A stretch of 64,000 nucleotides of DNA from Weissella muntiaci (GTDB taxonomy: Bacteria; Bacillota; Bacilli; Lactobacillales; Lactobacillaceae), in the NCBI RefSeq assembly GCF_008107635.1, contig NZ_SDGZ01000024.1:40438-104437 (forward strand), read 5' to 3'. Position numbers and translations under genes: made by a program. Below are positions 54,842 to 63,387 of this stretch, piece after piece (the first letter of the stretch is position 1; every line of letters begins with the position of its first letter). Under the pieces are notes generated by a model. It was not told the origin of the DNA and searched no databases. It was given only the letters and a program-made list of their open reading frames with translations.

Positions 54842-54981
54842 ATACGTGCAATCATGATCCACGATAAAAGCTGTGGGTGGTAGGCTTCGGCTTCGGCTTC
54901 GGCTCACTAATTTTAGGAGTTTTATCATGAAAGACAAGGTAAAAAAGCCTTTTTATAAGCGGATTTGGGTCTGGGTTATTG
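54842..54981 (+). repeat. Leader-anchor repeat, copy 2
   Basis: A 140-bp near-identical copy of 53519-53651, again holding the leader, ribosome binding site and first codons. It has three GGCTTC hexamers instead of two. In the hairpin, GTGAG of copy 1 is GTGGG here, still pairing with CTCAC through a G-U pair. The rest of the gap from 54666 shows nothing recognisable. Confidence 0.9.
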
Positions 54982-55355
54982 CGCTTCTTGTAATTGGCGG
55001 AATTGCGTCTAGTCAGGGAAGTTCAACGAGCGATAGTTCATCTTCAAGCTCTGCCAAGTCCTCTTCCGTTTCTTCTGCTTCAAGCTCATCAGTTACATCA
55101 CAGAAATGGACCCTTGCAGACTATGATGCGCTTGCTGTCGGGGATACCTTATCTGGTGTAGGTGGTGCCAATTATGACGATATTGTTGCCAAATTCGGTA
55201 AACCTGATACAAGCTCAGATACTCAATCTGGCGACTATTCTATGCGCTCAGCCGATTGGACATCACTTACAGATGGATCAGTTTTTCTAACCTTCACAAA
55301 ACAAGCTGATGGGACTTGGTTGCTATCTTCAAAGACTTCTAGTGATTTAAAGTAA
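54927..55355 (+). CDS. Membrane-anchored protein with DUF3862/SmpA-like outer domain
   Basis: A 142-residue protein. The first ~30 residues (basic KDKVKKPFYKR, then one transmembrane segment) are almost the same as in the gene at 53597. A Ser-rich linker leads to an outer domain of about 80 residues with YDALAVGDTL, YDDIVAKFGKPD and FLTFTKQADGTWLLSSKTSS. This pattern is that of DUF3862, a fold related to SmpA/OmlA and BLIP. The ATG at 54927 has AGGAG before it and aligns with the duplicated partner; the open frame extends upstream only because the hexamer repeat lacks stops. Function unknown. Confidence 0.78.
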   Translation: MKDKVKKPFYKRIWVWVIALLVIGGIASSQGSSTSDSSSSSSAKSSSVSSASSSSVTSQKWTLADYDALAVGDTLSGVGGANYDDIVAKFGKPDTSSDTQSGDYSMRSADWTSLTDGSVFLTFTKQADGTWLLSSKTSSDLK

Positions 55356-55429
55356 TCAAATCTTTATCGTCACTAATGTTTTTTAGATCATCTTTTATAT
55401 TGCACAGTCAAGGATCATTTCCGTACAAA

Positions 55430-55468
55430 TAAAAACCCCGCCTGAGTTAATACTCAAGCGGGGTTTTA
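55430..55468 (-). terminator. Terminator after recA
   Basis: AAAACCCCGC-TTGAG pairs with CTCA-GGCGGGGTTTT and is followed by T residues on the minus strand. It may also stop transcription from the plus-strand island. Confidence 0.9.
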
Positions 55469-55476
55469 GTTAATTA

Positions 55477-56637
55477 TTACTCTTCAATATCCAAAGCAAT
55501 CTCGTCCGTGTCGTCTGTTTCGACTGATGTTTCATCAATCTCCATATTAGTACCGTCAACTGAGGCATCAATATAAGCAGCACGTACTTGATCATAGATC
55601 TCATTGTACATATCTGTACGTTCTGGGTCTTCAAGGTACTTCACAACATTGACCTTACCTTGACCAATCTTTTCACCTTGGTAGGCAAACCATGAACCAG
55701 ACTTATTGATGATATCCTTATCAACTGCTAGATCGATCATTTCTCCGGTCTTTGAAATTCCCTTTCCGAAGAGAATCTCGACTTCGATTTCCTTAAATGG
55801 TGCGGCAACCTTGTTCTTAACGACCTTAATCTTGGTTAGATTACCAATCGTCTTGATGTTTTCATCGTCGTCCTTATCAGCCTTACCAGGCTCAATGGCA
55901 CCCTTACGGCGAACATCTAAGCGAACTGATGAATAGAACTTCAAGGCACGACCGCCAGGAGTTGTTTCTGGGTTTCCAAACATGATTCCAATCTTTTCAC
56001 GCAATTGGTTAATGAAAATGGCCGTAGTACCTGTCTTAAGGATTGAACCTGACATCTTACGCAAGGCCTGTGACATCATTCGGGCTTGTAGTCCCACTGT
56101 TGAGTCACCAATTTCACCATCAATTTCGGCCTTAGGCGTCAAGGCGGCAACAGAGTCAATTACGACCATGTCGATTGCCCCTGACACGATCAAAGCGTCG
56201 GCAATCGCCAAACCTTGTTCACCGGTATCTGGCTGTGAAAGTAGCAATTCATCAACATTAACCCCTAGGGCACGGGCATACTCAACATCCATGGCGTTTT
56301 CCGCATCAATATAAGCAACCGTTCCGCCATTGCGTTGTGCTTCAGCAGCCGCATGCAACGCCAAAGTCGTTTTACCAGAAGATTCAGGTCCGTAGATTTC
56401 GATAATCCGGCCCTTAGGCAACCCACCAATACCGAGCGCCACATCCAATTTTAGTGAGCCAGTTGAAGTTGACTCAACCTTTGTAAACTTTGAATCGCCC
56501 ATTTTTAGCACCGATCCCTTACCAAATGACTTTTCAATCTTCTTCAACGCATCATCAAGGGCCTTTGCTCGTTCTTTTGGATCGTCGATCCGGCCTTCAA
56601 TTTTCTTATTAGGGTTAATATTCTTTCCACTAGCCAT
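55477..56637 (-). CDS. recA: Recombinase RecA
   Basis: RecA forms filaments on ssDNA, catalyses strand exchange and stimulates LexA-type self-cleavage. The 386-residue protein has Walker A in [14 protein letters not shown] near residue 84, the MAW-like [18 protein letters not shown] block, and ATP-contact [27 protein letters not shown]... near residue 215 (core motifs only quoted). The C-terminus is acidic. GGAGG precedes the ATG. Its place after the cinA C-terminal gene is conserved. No canonical SOS box is visible upstream. Confidence 0.97.
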   Translation of the reverse strand: MASGKNINPNKKIEGRIDDPKERAKALDDALKKIEKSFGKGSVLKMGDSKFTKVESTSTGSLKLDVALGIGGLPKGRIIEIYGPESSGKTTLALHAAAEAQRNGGTVAYIDAENAMDVEYARALGVNVDELLLSQPDTGEQGLAIADALIVSGAIDMVVIDSVAALTPKAEIDGEIGDSTVGLQARMMSQALRKMSGSILKTGTTAIFINQLREKIGIMFGNPETTPGGRALKFYSSVRLDVRRKGAIEPGKADKDDDENIKTIGNLTKIKVVKNKVAAPFKEIEVEILFGKGISKTGEMIDLAVDKDIINKSGSWFAYQGEKIGQGKVNVVKYLEDPERTDMYNEIYDQVRAAYIDASVDGTNMEIDETSVETDDTDEIALDIEE

Positions 56638-56697
56638 AAACGGCCTCCAATTTTTTCTTTTCTTTATTTAAAATTAGGTTTTAACTTAACAATATAT

Positions 56698-56725
56698 AGT
56701 TTACCCTAATTTCGAGAAATTTCAA
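56698..56725 (-). promoter_or_regulatory. Candidate recA promoter
   Basis: -35 TTGAAA (56720-56725) overlaps the end of the cinA gene; -10 TAAACT (56698-56703), spacer 16 bases, minus strand. The spacer holds the palindrome AATTTC-GA-GAAATT (56709-56722). The canonical SOS box CGAACRNRYGTTYC is not seen. Confidence 0.5.
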
Positions 56726-57195
56726 GCATCTTTTCCGGTTAAAAATTTATCAAGCAAGACGAAGGCCGCCTGAACGGATTGCTCACGGACAGCCTGTCGA
56801 TCACCGGCAAAATGATACTCAACGGTTTCATTTAAATTCGGTCCTACAATGCCAATGAAAACGGTCCCAGCCGGATGACCCTCCAAGCGATCAGGTCCAG
56901 CGACACCAGTAAAAGAAACCGCCCAATCCGTCCTTAGAGTGGCACGTGCACCACTAGCCATCGCCTCTGCAACACTTGCTGAAACTACCCCATCACGTGA
57001 AATTAGTTCCGGCGCTACATTAATTAACTGAGTCTTCGACTCTGCCGAGTATGTCACAAACGCACCTGGCAGGACACTCGAAATACCACTCACCTCTGCT
57101 AATGTTGCCACGAATAAACCAGCCGTTAAACTTTCTGCACTAGTAATTGTCTGACCTAGCTCCATCAGACGTTTCCCCACAACTTCTACCAACAT
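56722..57195 (-). CDS. Stand-alone CinA C-terminal domain (NMN amidohydrolase, PncC-like)
   Basis: A 157-residue protein that matches only the C-terminal domain of CinA: ITSAESLTAGLFVATLAEVS near residue 17, SSVLPGAFVTYSAESKTQL near residue 38, and FTGVAGPDRLEGHPAGTVFI near residue 95. This domain deamidates nicotinamide mononucleotide in NAD recycling. The large N-terminal domain of full-length CinA is absent. AGGAGG precedes the ATG. It lies between pgsA and recA, the usual place of cinA in Firmicutes. Confidence 0.9.
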   Translation of the reverse strand: MLVEVVGKRLMELGQTITSAESLTAGLFVATLAEVSGISSVLPGAFVTYSAESKTQLINVAPELISRDGVVSASVAEAMASGARATLRTDWAVSFTGVAGPDRLEGHPAGTVFIGIVGPNLNETVEYHFAGDRQAVREQSVQAAFVLLDKFLTGKDA

Positions 57196-57286
57196 TGTAA
57201 CTTCCTCCTTATAGCAAAAGAACCCAGTAACTCCATTTTAAGCCTAAAGTTAAAATACCGCTTTAATTGATAACTCATAACAAAAA

Positions 57287-57325
57287 CCGAACGATGCCTA
57301 TATGATAAACATAGGCACCGTTCGG
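57287..57325 (-). terminator. Terminator after pgsA
   Basis: CCGAACGGTGCCTAT pairs with ATAGGCATCGTTCGG, followed by TTTTTG on the minus strand. It separates pgsA from the cinA-recA unit, so that unit has its own promoter. Confidence 0.88.
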
Positions 57326-57363
57326 CCTTAAAAATTGGTTATTTTCCAATTTATTAAGTTTAC

Positions 57364-57948
57364 TTATTTAAATCCATCACTGAAAACTTGTCGGTTTTGA
57401 TAAAAGTAATCAATTCCCGAGTAAACAGTAAAGATTAACGCAATCCAAATCATGATGGTTGCGAATGGTAAGCTAAACCAAGCAAAAATCACATCATGCA
57501 ACAAGAAGAAAATTATTGCAATCATTTGTGTGGTTGTCTTAATTTTCCCGGGCATTGCAGCCGCCAACACTTTACCATTATTCTCAACAATTAAGGTCCG
57601 TAATCCAGTAATTGCTAATTCACGAATCACGATGATCGCCACGATCCATGCTGGAACCCAACCAAACTGAACAAAGATAATTAGTGCTGTCATAACCAAC
57701 AACTTATCTGCCAATGGATCCGCAAATTTACCAAAATTGGTCACAAGATGACGCTTACGCGCAATCTTGCCATCAGCCAAATCGGTCAAAGAAGCAACAA
57801 TAAAGATAATTGCCGCAATCAAATGCGTAACCGGAATGGTTGCACCACCCATTGCCAAACTCCCCCAGTGTAAAGGTAATACCAATACCAACATAAAGAT
57901 GGGAATCAAGATCATTCTAAAAACAGTTAATTTATTTGGTAAATTCAT
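57364..57948 (-). CDS. pgsA: CDP-diacylglycerol-glycerol-3-phosphate 3-phosphatidyltransferase
   Basis: PgsA makes phosphatidylglycerol phosphate in the membrane. The 194-residue protein has four or five hydrophobic segments and the CDP-alcohol phosphatidyltransferase motif DLADGKIARKRHLVTNFGKF followed by ADPLADK (DGxxAR-x8-GxxxDxxxD) near residue 60. It follows rodZ by 18 bases. The conserved order rodZ-pgsA-cinA-recA is preserved. Confidence 0.95.
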   Translation of the reverse strand: MNLPNKLTVFRMILIPIFMLVLVLPLHWGSLAMGGATIPVTHLIAAIIFIVASLTDLADGKIARKRHLVTNFGKFADPLADKLLVMTALIIFVQFGWVPAWIVAIIVIRELAITGLRTLIVENNGKVLAAAMPGKIKTTTQMIAIIFFLLHDVIFAWFSLPFATIMIWIALIFTVYSGIDYFYQNRQVFSDGFK

Positions 57949-57966
57949 ATAACCAGCCTATTTATC

Positions 57967-58842
57967 TTATTGACGGACAATGTTTAACGTACTTGTCCAA
58001 ACTGAAGCACTTCCTGAGCCAGTTTGAACCGTTTGACCATCAATTGTAACTGCTGTTTGGGCAGCATTTCCAAATTTGATCTGTACATTCGTTGCTGAAG
58101 CTGGAATTGTTAATTCTTGTGGTTGATTTGGTTGCAAAGTTCCGTTGTACAATGATGTTCCGTTACCATAAGTAATCGAAGTCCACGCCGCAGCAGAGTT
58201 TGCCTTAACAGTCATCGTTACTGTTCCTTGCTTATCGGCAGGGGTAACCTCAATTGTTGAAGTCGTCCCAGAAACAGTTGCCGTTCCAATCTCAGTCTTC
58301 TTTTCAGAACTACTTGAACTAGCACTAGAAGACTTAGCGCTACTGCTTGAAGATGACTCAACCTTAGATGAAGTTACTGAGACACTTGAAGAGCTAGATG
58401 ACTCTTGCTTTGAATTACCGGCAAAGGCAGCCACAGCCCACCAAATTCCAGCAATCAAAACTACTACGACTGCCCCAATCACAATCTTTGGTAATAACTG
58501 ACGGGTCTTCTCAGCAGCTGTATCTTCTTCCAAATGCATCCCTGTCCGTGTTACGTTGTCAGCATCAACACGTGCAGCACTTAGATCAGGTTCAATTTCT
58601 GCTGTTTCAAGATCATACTTTTCTAGCAACGCTGTAGGATCGATCCCGACAACGGCCGCATATTGCCGCACAAAAGCTCGCTCATAGAAAGTACCTGGCA
58701 ACTGATCAAAGTTACCATCTTCGATTGCTGATAAATAACGTTTTTGAATTTTAGTCTGTTGTTGAATATCATCAAGCGATAAATTCTTTTCAACACGTGC
58801 ATTCTTTAACTCTTCACCAATAGCGCGATTTTGATTCTCCAT
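57967..58842 (-). CDS. rodZ: RodZ-like helix-turn-helix membrane protein
   Basis: A 291-residue bitopic protein that in other bacteria links the MreB cytoskeleton with the membrane. It has an N-terminal Xre-type HTH (LKNARVEKNLSLDDIQQQTK then IQKRYLSAIEDGNF), a transmembrane segment at about residues 123-146, a Ser-rich linker and a C-terminal beta domain (DUF4115). The ATG at 58842 has AAGGGTG upstream and fits better than the GTG four codons earlier. It is located between ymfH and pgsA as in other Firmicutes. Length matches Gram-positive RodZ. Confidence 0.92.
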   Translation of the reverse strand: MENQNRAIGEELKNARVEKNLSLDDIQQQTKIQKRYLSAIEDGNFDQLPGTFYERAFVRQYAAVVGIDPTALLEKYDLETAEIEPDLSAARVDADNVTRTGMHLEEDTAAEKTRQLLPKIVIGAVVVVLIAGIWWAVAAFAGNSKQESSSSSSVSVTSSKVESSSSSSAKSSSASSSSSEKKTEIGTATVSGTTSTIEVTPADKQGTVTMTVKANSAAAWTSITYGNGTSLYNGTLQPNQPQELTIPASATNVQIKFGNAAQTAVTIDGQTVQTGSGSASVWTSTLNIVRQ

Positions 58843-58958
58843 CACTAAGCTCACCCTTATCTTTTCTAATATATTACAATTATGTGTTATTTTACCATAT
58901 TATAAGCAGACTTGCTTAGTTAAATCTCAAGTTATGCTATCAATTGCTATATGACCAA

Positions 58959-60221
58959 TTAAAGCTTAGGACGTACAACAACCGTTGCAATCTCACTCAC
59001 TGGAATCTCACTAATTAATGCCAACACCTGCTCTGCGTCAAGCTGCAAAAGAATATCCAACTCATCTTTGAGTGTTGCATTGTCAAACAAACCACCATCA
59101 AAACGCGTGACCAAATCCTCCAACTGATCAAACTTACTAATCAACCGGCCAATCGCATCCCGATGCACATAAGTAAACCGATCCATTAACAATTCAAATT
59201 GTTCTGGTAGTTTTTTCAGCACAGCCGTTATTTCATTTGTTAGCACTTCTGGTTCTGCCGTTTCGGCTGCAATCGTCAGGTATGCCGCCCCACGCTCCCA
59301 GTCAAATTCCGCAAAGAAACTGTCATCAATCAAGCCATCGTCATACCAGAGCATATACTGATCTGAATGCTCCGAAAAGACAAGATCAAAGGCTAGACTA
59401 ATCGCCACGGCAACCCTTAACGCCGCTCGACCTTCTGGTAGCTCAACGCCTTCATACCAGCGCTGCCCAAAGGCAACCTTGTTTCTAACAATTGCCATCT
59501 CTACTTCAACTGGCTGTGGATCGACTGGCAGTAGTTGATGCTCTCCATAACTCACTGCCCCAGTTTGTGATCGTTGCCCAGCAGGACTATTTCTAATCAA
59601 CTCGCGGATCGCCGTTAGGTCAAAATTACCTGCAATTACGATATCCGTATTTTCAGGTTGATAGACCGCTTGATAAGCCAACTGCAATTCTTCAACCGTA
59701 ATCGCATGGACCGATTCGTCGGTTCCAGCAATGTCCTCGGCTAGGGCATCCCCACGAAAAAGGTTAGCCAAAATCAGCCGATAAAGTCGTGAATTCGGGT
59801 CATCATCATACATGTCAATCTCTTGACCGATAATATCTGCTTCACGTAATACAGCATCATGCTCAAAATATGGTTCTTGCGTGAAGGTTAATAGCTCTTG
59901 AATTGCTGGTAACGCATCACCAGCCGCCGATAGGAAATAACTTGTTCGCGTTTGCGTAGTGAAGGCATTTGCATTCGCCCCCAATTCGCTCAAGCGTACA
60001 AAGGCATCATAATCTTTTTGTGCAAAAATCTTATGTTCAATGAAATGAGCCAAACCGCCATGCAGATGCATTGTCGTCCCATCAATCGTCACATCGCGAT
60101 CGCGCGCTCCAAAGTCAACGGACAGCATTGCGACCGTCTGATGAAAATTCATTCGTGGCAACAAATGTACACGTGTCCCATTTGGCAAAACTTCATGGTA
60201 TTCAGGCATTACTGGTTGCAT
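58959..60221 (-). CDS. ymfH: M16 zinc peptidase, YmfH-like
   Basis: A 420-residue M16B peptidase. The inverted zinc motif HxxEH is intact in GLAHFIEHKIF near residue 78, and a further Glu is available in EADIIGQEIDMYDDDP. It resembles B. subtilis YmfH. Such proteins act with a partner of related fold (YmfF) as a heterodimer. The ATG at 60221 has GGAGG 8 bases upstream and lies inside the 3' end of ymfF, so the genes overlap by 20 bases and are translated together. Natural substrates are unknown. Confidence 0.92.
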   Translation of the reverse strand: MQPVMPEYHEVLPNGTRVHLLPRMNFHQTVAMLSVDFGARDRDVTIDGTTMHLHGGLAHFIEHKIFAQKDYDAFVRLSELGANANAFTTQTRTSYFLSAAGDALPAIQELLTFTQEPYFEHDAVLREADIIGQEIDMYDDDPNSRLYRLILANLFRGDALAEDIAGTDESVHAITVEELQLAYQAVYQPENTDIVIAGNFDLTAIRELIRNSPAGQRSQTGAVSYGEHQLLPVDPQPVEVEMAIVRNKVAFGQRWYEGVELPEGRAALRVAVAISLAFDLVFSEHSDQYMLWYDDGLIDDSFFAEFDWERGAAYLTIAAETAEPEVLTNEITAVLKKLPEQFELLMDRFTYVHRDAIGRLISKFDQLEDLVTRFDGGLFDNATLKDELDILLQLDAEQVLALISEIPVSEIATVVVRPKL

Positions 60222-61479
60222 CTTGATTGCCTCCAATCAGTTCATAGTTCAGTTGTAACTGGGTTGCTTGTGCGATGCGCTGAATATCTTGAGCCGTGAC
60301 GGCCTCAACCGCCGCCAGCCATTGATCACTCGTCGTAAATTGTCCCGTCAAAGCTTGAACAAATTCTCGTTCTATAATTCGACTTGGTTGATCTAGAGCT
60401 AAGGAATAGTCAGCCATCATAATTCGTTTAATTGTTGCTAATTCATCCGACTCGACTAGCTCTGTCTGTAGTCGCGCCAATTCAGCGGCAATCCGACGTT
60501 TTACCTCAGTTAATTGCTCAACTTCAACCCCAGCTTCGACCAACAGCAAACCTGTGTAAAGATTGTAATCCGAAGAAATGGCATAAGCTAAGCCAGCCTC
60601 TTCACGTACATTCATAAACAACCGCGAAATTGCATGTCCGCCAAACAAGGTGTTAAAGACGTAAGCAATAAAACGATCTGGTTTTGCCACAACAAGTTGA
60701 TAACCCAAAACCAATCGTGCTTGACTAACATCAGGTAGCTGTACTGACTGATCTTTAGCCGTTGCCAATAAAGGTTGTGAATATTCCAATGTCAGCTCCG
60801 GTGTCCGAGCAGACCAACGCCACTTTTTAAAAGCCGTCATAATCAGCGCCTCGTCAACATTTCCAAAGACGATAATATCAACACGGTCATTCGCCAACAT
60901 CAGTTGCCAAGCTTCATATGCTTGCTTTTGGTCAACCGCCTCTAACAATTCTGCACTACCAAACGCTGGTAATGCCTGTTCTGATTTCGCAAAATAACTT
61001 TGCATCGCTTGACGCAAGGCAAAATATTGCCGATCTTCTTGCAATCCAGCTAATTCGTCAAGTGCGATCTCCTTTTGGCGATTAAAAATCGTCGGATCGA
61101 AACCATTTTCAGGATCACCCATTGGTTCTAAGAGTGTTGCCCGCAAAAAATCTAGACCATCTGGTAATACGGTCGCATGTTCAGGCAAATATTCATCATT
61201 TGGCAAAATCAAGCTAGCCCGAACGGTATGGAGCTGTCCAGTCTTTAATACATCTACTGAAAAATCTGCACCATATAACTTGCTTTGTGCCTGCGCCATT
61301 AAGCGCTGTGAAGGCAAGTTAGCCGAGACAGTTTCAACCATATTACTTGCCAGCACACGTGATCCTACTTGTGCTTGATCAAGGGTTTGTGTGAAATTCA
61401 GTTGAATATGGGTTGTTGCAAAATCACGATTTGGAAGCACATGTAGATGTACTCCCGGTACTAATTCCATCATTACCAA
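60202..61479 (-). CDS. ymfF: M16 peptidase-like partner, YmfF-like, probably inactive
   Basis: A 425-residue M16 fold protein paired with YmfH. In the place of HxxEH the sequence reads LASNMVETVSANLP near residue 45, without the zinc-binding histidines, so catalysis is not expected; this is normal for the non-catalytic subunit. The best-spaced start may be TTG at 61479, with AGAAGGG 9 bases before it; ATG codons at 61473 and 61470 are alternatives. It begins the ymfF-ymfH-rodZ-pgsA unit. The B. subtilis ymfI-ymfL genes between ymfH and rodZ are absent. Confidence 0.88.
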   Translation of the reverse strand: MVMMELVPGVHLHVLPNRDFATTHIQLNFTQTLDQAQVGSRVLASNMVETVSANLPSQRLMAQAQSKLYGADFSVDVLKTGQLHTVRASLILPNDEYLPEHATVLPDGLDFLRATLLEPMGDPENGFDPTIFNRQKEIALDELAGLQEDRQYFALRQAMQSYFAKSEQALPAFGSAELLEAVDQKQAYEAWQLMLANDRVDIIVFGNVDEALIMTAFKKWRWSARTPELTLEYSQPLLATAKDQSVQLPDVSQARLVLGYQLVVAKPDRFIAYVFNTLFGGHAISRLFMNVREEAGLAYAISSDYNLYTGLLLVEAGVEVEQLTEVKRRIAAELARLQTELVESDELATIKRIMMADYSLALDQPSRIIEREFVQALTGQFTTSDQWLAAVEAVTAQDIQRIAQATQLQLNYELIGGNQDATSNA

Positions 61480-61594
61480 AGGTTTCTACCCTTCTTTTCT
61501 GTTTTACTTCAAATTTTCGTTTGGCGAACATCTTTAATGCCCACTTAGATAATTATCTGTTTCGTTGAATAATATCATTGATTATTGCCACATT

Positions 61595-63040
61595 CTACAA
61601 AATTGGCGCTAATAAACGAGAAAACATCTGTTTAAAACTCAACCAGTGCGACTGATTAAGAAAGGCTTCCTCAGTCAACTTAGTTGCTTGCGCCAAATCT
61701 TGTTCAAATTGTTTTTCCAGTTCTTGTGCAATCTTGGGATCGTAAATGAAGGCATTCACTTCAAAGTTTAAGTCAAACGATCGAATATCCATGTTAGCCG
61801 TCCCCACCGACGATAATTTACCATCGACAACTACGACCTTAGAATGTAAAAAGCCACCATTGTAGGTGTATACTTCACCACCAGCCGCCATTAGTTCACG
61901 TGCAAAGTACTGGGTTGCACGATAAACAAAGACGTGATCTGGTCGATCTGGAATCATCAGACGTACCCGCACCCCTGCCATGGACGCCAACTGCAAAAGT
62001 TCCAACATCGCTTGTTTCGGAATGAAATAGGGGGTCTGGATCGTAATCGTTTGCTTAGCACGGGCAAACATTTGTAAATAACCTTGATAGACTTGCTTGA
62101 CGTCACTATCTGGTCCAGATGAAACAATCTGCATTGCGACATCCCCATGTTCTTGTGGCGAAGGAAAATAATCCTCCGCAAAATCAAGCTTTTCTTTTCG
62201 AGTGGTTGCATTCCAATCTAAAAAGAAACGACTCTGCATGGCTAATACCGCGTCACCAACAATTCGCAGATGGGTATCCCGCCAATAGCCAAACTTGAGA
62301 AATTTACCAACATATTGATCACCAATATTGAAGCCACCAACATAGCCAATGTTACCGTCGATGATCACCAACTTACGGTGCATTCGATTATTAAGTCGGA
62401 AAGTGAAGAGTGACCACCATGGCATTAGGAAGGCTTCTACCTGTCCGCCAGCTTCTTTAAGGCGCTTGAATAATCTTTTATGGCGCCCATGTGAGCCCCA
62501 CATATCATAAATCACTCGCACACGCAGTCCTTCGGCCGCCTTCTCGGTCAAGGCATCAATGATCCGATTCCCGATCTCATCATCGTAAATCGTAAAATAC
62601 TCAACATTAATATGATGCTCAGCATGCTTAATATCATCCAAGAGCGCTTCAAACTTTTCGTAGCCGTCATCAAAAATCTTAACGGCATTCTGTTGTGTAA
62701 AGATTGCTTCATCATTTTTTAAAAATAGCCGAATAAAAGCCTGTTCTTCGGAAAAATCATCGAACCGTCCTGCTTGTCGCAACAAGGCTGATTGATTAGC
62801 TGCGATTCGATCGATTCCCATCGCTTCCTGAGTTCGTAAATCAAAAATCCGTTTATTGGATAACTTTCGCCCGAGTAAGAAATATAAAATAAAACCAAAA
62901 ACGGGAAATAAAATCAACACCAATAACCATGCCCAAATCGACGAAATATCACGCTTCTCTCTGAAGACCGTAATAACCGCAGCAATAATATTCAAAACTA
63001 TAATTAACTCGACAGTCCGTAAAATTATATTTTCTGCCAT
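61595..63040 (-). CDS. cls: Cardiolipin synthase
   Basis: Cls condenses two phosphatidylglycerols to cardiolipin. The 481-residue protein has two N-terminal transmembrane segments (about residues 5-25 and 35-52) and two phospholipase-D HKD motifs: HRKLVIIDGNIGYVGGFNIG near residue 220 and HSKVVVVDGKLSSVGTANMD near residue 400. AAGGAGGTG is perfectly placed before the ATG. It is the first gene after the surface adhesin region on this strand and appears monocistronic. Confidence 0.96.
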   Translation of the reverse strand: MAENIILRTVELIIVLNIIAAVITVFREKRDISSIWAWLLVLILFPVFGFILYFLLGRKLSNKRIFDLRTQEAMGIDRIAANQSALLRQAGRFDDFSEEQAFIRLFLKNDEAIFTQQNAVKIFDDGYEKFEALLDDIKHAEHHINVEYFTIYDDEIGNRIIDALTEKAAEGLRVRVIYDMWGSHGRHKRLFKRLKEAGGQVEAFLMPWWSLFTFRLNNRMHRKLVIIDGNIGYVGGFNIGDQYVGKFLKFGYWRDTHLRIVGDAVLAMQSRFFLDWNATTRKEKLDFAEDYFPSPQEHGDVAMQIVSSGPDSDVKQVYQGYLQMFARAKQTITIQTPYFIPKQAMLELLQLASMAGVRVRLMIPDRPDHVFVYRATQYFARELMAAGGEVYTYNGGFLHSKVVVVDGKLSSVGTANMDIRSFDLNFEVNAFIYDPKIAQELEKQFEQDLAQATKLTEEAFLNQSHWLSFKQMFSRLLAPIL

Positions 63041-63286
63041 TAATACACCTCCTTCTTCAGCGTTAGTCTAGTTAAGAATATCAAACTTACTTAAACAAAA
63101 AAAGACTTCCTTGTGTTCCATTTATGACTATGACTTCTCTCGGTTAATAAATCTTCATGGGTGTTGAAAGTATCTTCTCTTTCCTACAAATTTAACCTTC
63201 CAAATTGTTCGTTTGTACTCAATTAAGAATGCCCCTGCTCGAAATATTTTAAAAAAATATCTCCAACTCGAGTTGCGTATGACAAA
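63041..63286. other. Intergenic region between the adhesin gene and cls
   Basis: About 245 bases of AT-rich sequence downstream of the adhesin terminator and upstream of cls. The promoter of cls must lie here, but I see no clear -10/-35 pair and no ORF of worth. Confidence 0.4.
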
Positions 63287-63329
63287 TAAAAAGCCTATCT
63301 CCAACATTTTTCGTTGACAGATAGACTAA
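63287..63329 (-). terminator. Terminator after the adhesin gene
   Basis: On the minus strand GTCTATCTGTCAACG pairs with TGTTGGAGATAGGC (with a G-U and an interior mismatch), followed by TTTTT. Confidence 0.75.
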
Positions 63330-63387
63330 TTTAACAAATTATAGCGATCTCTCGATATTAACAGATCGGACATCCTTATTTTAAATT

